NCBI GenBank assembly: GCA_036008685.1
Contig: DASYNF010000210.1
Coordinates: forward strand, 92,090-156,089
DNA from: Actinomadura_C sp036008685
Lineage (GTDB): Bacteria; Actinomycetota; Actinomycetes; Streptosporangiales; Streptosporangiaceae
Direction: 5' to 3'
DNA: 64,000 nucleotides
In this document: one piece after another, positions 62,615 through 64,000 of the stretch
How the letters are laid out: every line of letters starts with the position of its first letter
How positions within the stretch are numbered: position 1 is the first letter of the stretch
The notes under the pieces: generated by a model
What the model saw: the letters and a program-made list of their open reading frames with translations, nothing else
Database searches by the model: none
What the model was told of the DNA's origin: nothing
Made by a program: the position numbers and the translations under genes

Positions 62615-62674
62615 CTCCGTGAAGACACGGTACGGTGGCCGACGGACGGGACAAACTACGCCCGGGAGGACGTG

Positions 62675-62908
62675 ATGGTGCAGGCCTACATCCTCATCCA
62701 GACAGAGGTCGGCAAGGCGGCCGACGTGGCCCACGAGATCTCCGGCATCTTCGGCGTCACGAAAGCTGAGGATGTGACCGGTCCCTACGACGTGATCGTA
62801 CGGGCGGAGGCGAACAACGTGGACGATCTGGGCAAACTCGTCGTCGCCCAGATCCAGGCGGTCCAAGGGATCACTCGGACCCTGACCTGCCCCATCGTGC
62901 ATATATAG
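62675..62908 (+). CDS. Stand-alone Lrp/AsnC ligand-binding (RAM) domain protein
   Basis: A 77-aa protein equal to the C-terminal RAM domain of Lrp/AsnC regulators (GPYDVIVRAEANNVDDLG), with no helix-turn-helix. ATG 62675 has GGGAGGA upstream. Such proteins form ring oligomers that bind amino acids. Common next to thiL in actinobacteria. Confidence 0.9.
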   Translation: MVQAYILIQTEVGKAADVAHEISGIFGVTKAEDVTGPYDVIVRAEANNVDDLGKLVVAQIQAVQGITRTLTCPIVHI

Positions 62909-62961
62909 TGCCGTGGCACCGTCGGCCGACGTGTGCCCGGCACGGCACTAGGAGTCACCAG

Positions 62962-63411
62962 GTGGGGCGAAGGCCGCTGGCTCTGCTGGTGTGCGGACTG
63001 CTGCTCGCGGGCTGCGGGGGCGGGCCCGTACAGGTGCCGCCGACCCGGCCGGACGCCGCGACCGCGAGGCTCTGCGGTGCGCTGCGATTCCCGGAGAAGC
63101 TGCACGGCCAGTCCCCCCGGCCGACCGAGCCCAAGTCACCGATGATCTCCGCGTGGGGCTCCCCCGCGATAGCGGTGCGCTGCGGTGTCGGCCGTCCGGC
63201 GGCTTTGCTGCCCACGTCCGACCTGGTGACGATCAACGGCGTCGACTGGTTCCCGCAGCCCGCCGACCGGCCCATCACCTTCACGGCGCTGGGCCTGCGG
63301 GCCTACGTCGAGGTGACCGTCCCGGTGAAATACGCCCCCGCTGGAGACGTCCTGATCGAGCTGACCGACGCGATCAAGGCCATCCCCCGGAAGCCCGACG
63401 GCGAGCTCTAG
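62962..63411 (+). CDS. DUF3515 family lipoprotein
   Basis: A 149-aa lipoprotein with lipobox LLAGC (Cys near residue 18) and the DUF3515 pattern (RLCGALRFPEKL, SPAIAVRCGVGRP, ITFTALGLRAYVEV). GTG 62962 has AGGAG seven nucleotides upstream. Unknown function, usually near thiL/ddl in actinobacteria. Confidence 0.88.
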   Translation: MGRRPLALLVCGLLLAGCGGGPVQVPPTRPDAATARLCGALRFPEKLHGQSPRPTEPKSPMISAWGSPAIAVRCGVGRPAALLPTSDLVTINGVDWFPQPADRPITFTALGLRAYVEVTVPVKYAPAGDVLIELTDAIKAIPRKPDGEL

Positions 63412-63504
63412 GCGTACCCGGTCATGACCTTGGTGATGCTCCCAGGGATGTCAAGCCGTTAGCTCAAGATCCCTTGTGGCCCGGGCGTGAGCCCGGAGGA
63501 GAGG

Positions 63505-63790
63505 TTATGGCCCTTGGGATCGGGTCTCGCCGTCCTCGGGCTCGCCTGGCCCGCCACCGTCAGCGTGGTCCGAAGGCTCTGGGAGGGCGCGCATCCCCAG
63601 CCGATTGCGCAACCACGCCGAGGTGGAGGAAAACCCCCACCGGTGCACCTCACCGGAGACATCCACCCGAGCGACCAGCCCCGCCAACGCCGCCTCACCG
63701 AAGTCGATCGCCGACCCCAGCCGCTCGGCCAGCTCCATGCACGCCACCGCCGACTCCGGCGCCTCCCGGCCACGCCGATCCGAATAGCGC
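63505..63790 (-). pseudogene. Truncated DUF222/HNH endonuclease (13E12-type) N-terminus
   Basis: The frame reads ESAVACMELAERLG, LAGLVARVDVSGEV and SAWLRNRLGM, which is the start of DUF222-HNH (13E12-type) proteins. After that it loses similarity, and no HNH motif follows; the frame ends at 63505. The upstream end is cut by the tRNA gene region. A relic, probably of a repeated mobile family. Confidence 0.6.
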
Positions 63791-63804
63791 CCGCCTTCAT
63801 CCGC

Positions 63805-63882
63805 GCGGCTCTATCCCAGCTGGTAAGAGGAACCGTTCTCAGGAAACGGAAGTGCCGGGTTCGAATCCCGGGAGCCGCACCA
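63805..63882 (+). tRNA. Compact tRNA with CAG (Leu) anticodon
   Basis: Acceptor GCGGCTC pairs with GAGCCGC, anticodon arm CCGTT-CTCAGGA-AACGG (anticodon CAG, U33 present), variable loop AAGTG, T arm CCGGG-TTCGAAT-CCCGG, A73, CCA encoded. The D stem is weak (3 bp). It has a 5-nt variable loop, not the long arm expected of tRNA-Leu. Confidence 0.75.
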
Positions 63883-63883
63883 T

Positions 63884-63956
63884 GCCCCTGTAGTCCAACT
63901 GGCAGAGACGCTGGTCCGAGGCACCAGATGTGCAGGTTCGAATCCTGTCGGGGGTA
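63884..63956 (+). tRNA. Compact tRNA with GAG (Leu) anticodon
   Basis: Acceptor GCCCCTG pairs with CGGGGGT (two G-U pairs, one at position 1-72). The anticodon arm is CTGGT-CCGAGGC-ACCAG with anticodon GAG and a C at position 33 instead of U. Variable loop ATG plus T arm GCAGG-TTCGAAT-CCTGT. A73; no encoded CCA. It begins one base after the CCA of the preceding tRNA. Confidence 0.7.
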
Positions 63957-64000
63957 CGACGCGGACTCACGCGAGTCCGCCGAGGGGCGGCGCCGACGCG

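Overview
The window is a high-GC actinobacterial chromosome segment. GC-rich third codon positions, frequent GTG/TTG starts, strong GGAG-type ribosome binding sites and the gene order all fit Actinomycetes. The short secreted and regulatory families point to Streptosporangiales or Thermomonosporaceae (Actinomadura-like), but that rank is an inference. Most of it is a conserved housekeeping block read on the minus strand, from the thi/rpmB region at high coordinates down to ispG at low coordinates.

Layout. 1-2.8 kb: ispG (partial), an RseP-type site-2 protease and dxr, so two MEP isoprenoid enzymes flank a membrane protease. 3-18.4 kb: accessory genes. These include an orphan polyamine-type binding lipoprotein, two GT-C membrane glycosyltransferase-like proteins, a beta-alanine/methylmalonate-semialdehyde pair (class III aminotransferase and mmsA) beside a PucR regulator, a pterin carbinolamine dehydratase, an Asp-box propeller protein, a WYL protein, a bPH2 protein, an orphan ribbon-helix-helix protein, a HIT protein and a two-gene ABC transporter. 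18.4-26 kb: a DivIVA-repeat protein, rlmN, a SUFU-domain protein, then cdsA-frr-pyrH-tsf-rpsB. 26-31.3 kb: an M23 peptidase, xerC, and yraN-comM-dprA on the plus strand. 31.3-36.2 kb: DUF2469, rnhB, lepB, rplS, trmD, rimM, a KH protein and rpsP. 36.4-43.5 kb: ffh, glnD-glnB-amt (PII nitrogen signalling) and ftsY. 43.5-49.6 kb: a DivIVA-domain protein, a flavohemoglobin, a single-domain globin and smc. 50-55 kb: a small coiled-coil protein, acyP, mutM, a DUF1737 protein, rnc, rpmF, DUF177, coaD and rsmD. 55.2-62.9 kb: an LPXTG surface protein, recG, a broken DAK2/DegV-partner gene, rpmB, thiD, a CBM2-like membrane protein and thiL with a divergent Lrp-type ligand-binding protein. 63-64 kb: a DUF3515 lipoprotein, a DUF222/HNH remnant and two tandem tRNA genes at the edge.

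How the genes work together. Translation (rpsB, tsf, frr, rpsP, rplS, rpmF, rpmB, rimM, trmD, rlmN, rsmD), protein export (ffh, ftsY, lepB), DNA maintenance (smc, recG, mutM, rnhB, xerC, comM, dprA), precursor supply (dxr/ispG, pyrH, coaD, cdsA, thiD/thiL) and nitrogen sensing (amt-glnB-glnD) sit together.

The most notable points are: a tandem pair of compact class-I-shaped tRNAs carrying leucine anticodons; a DAK2 gene with both a frameshift and a large internal deletion; a four-box GlnR-like operator plus a long hairpin ahead of amt; and an in-place inversion of yraN-comM-dprA relative to the mycobacterial order.
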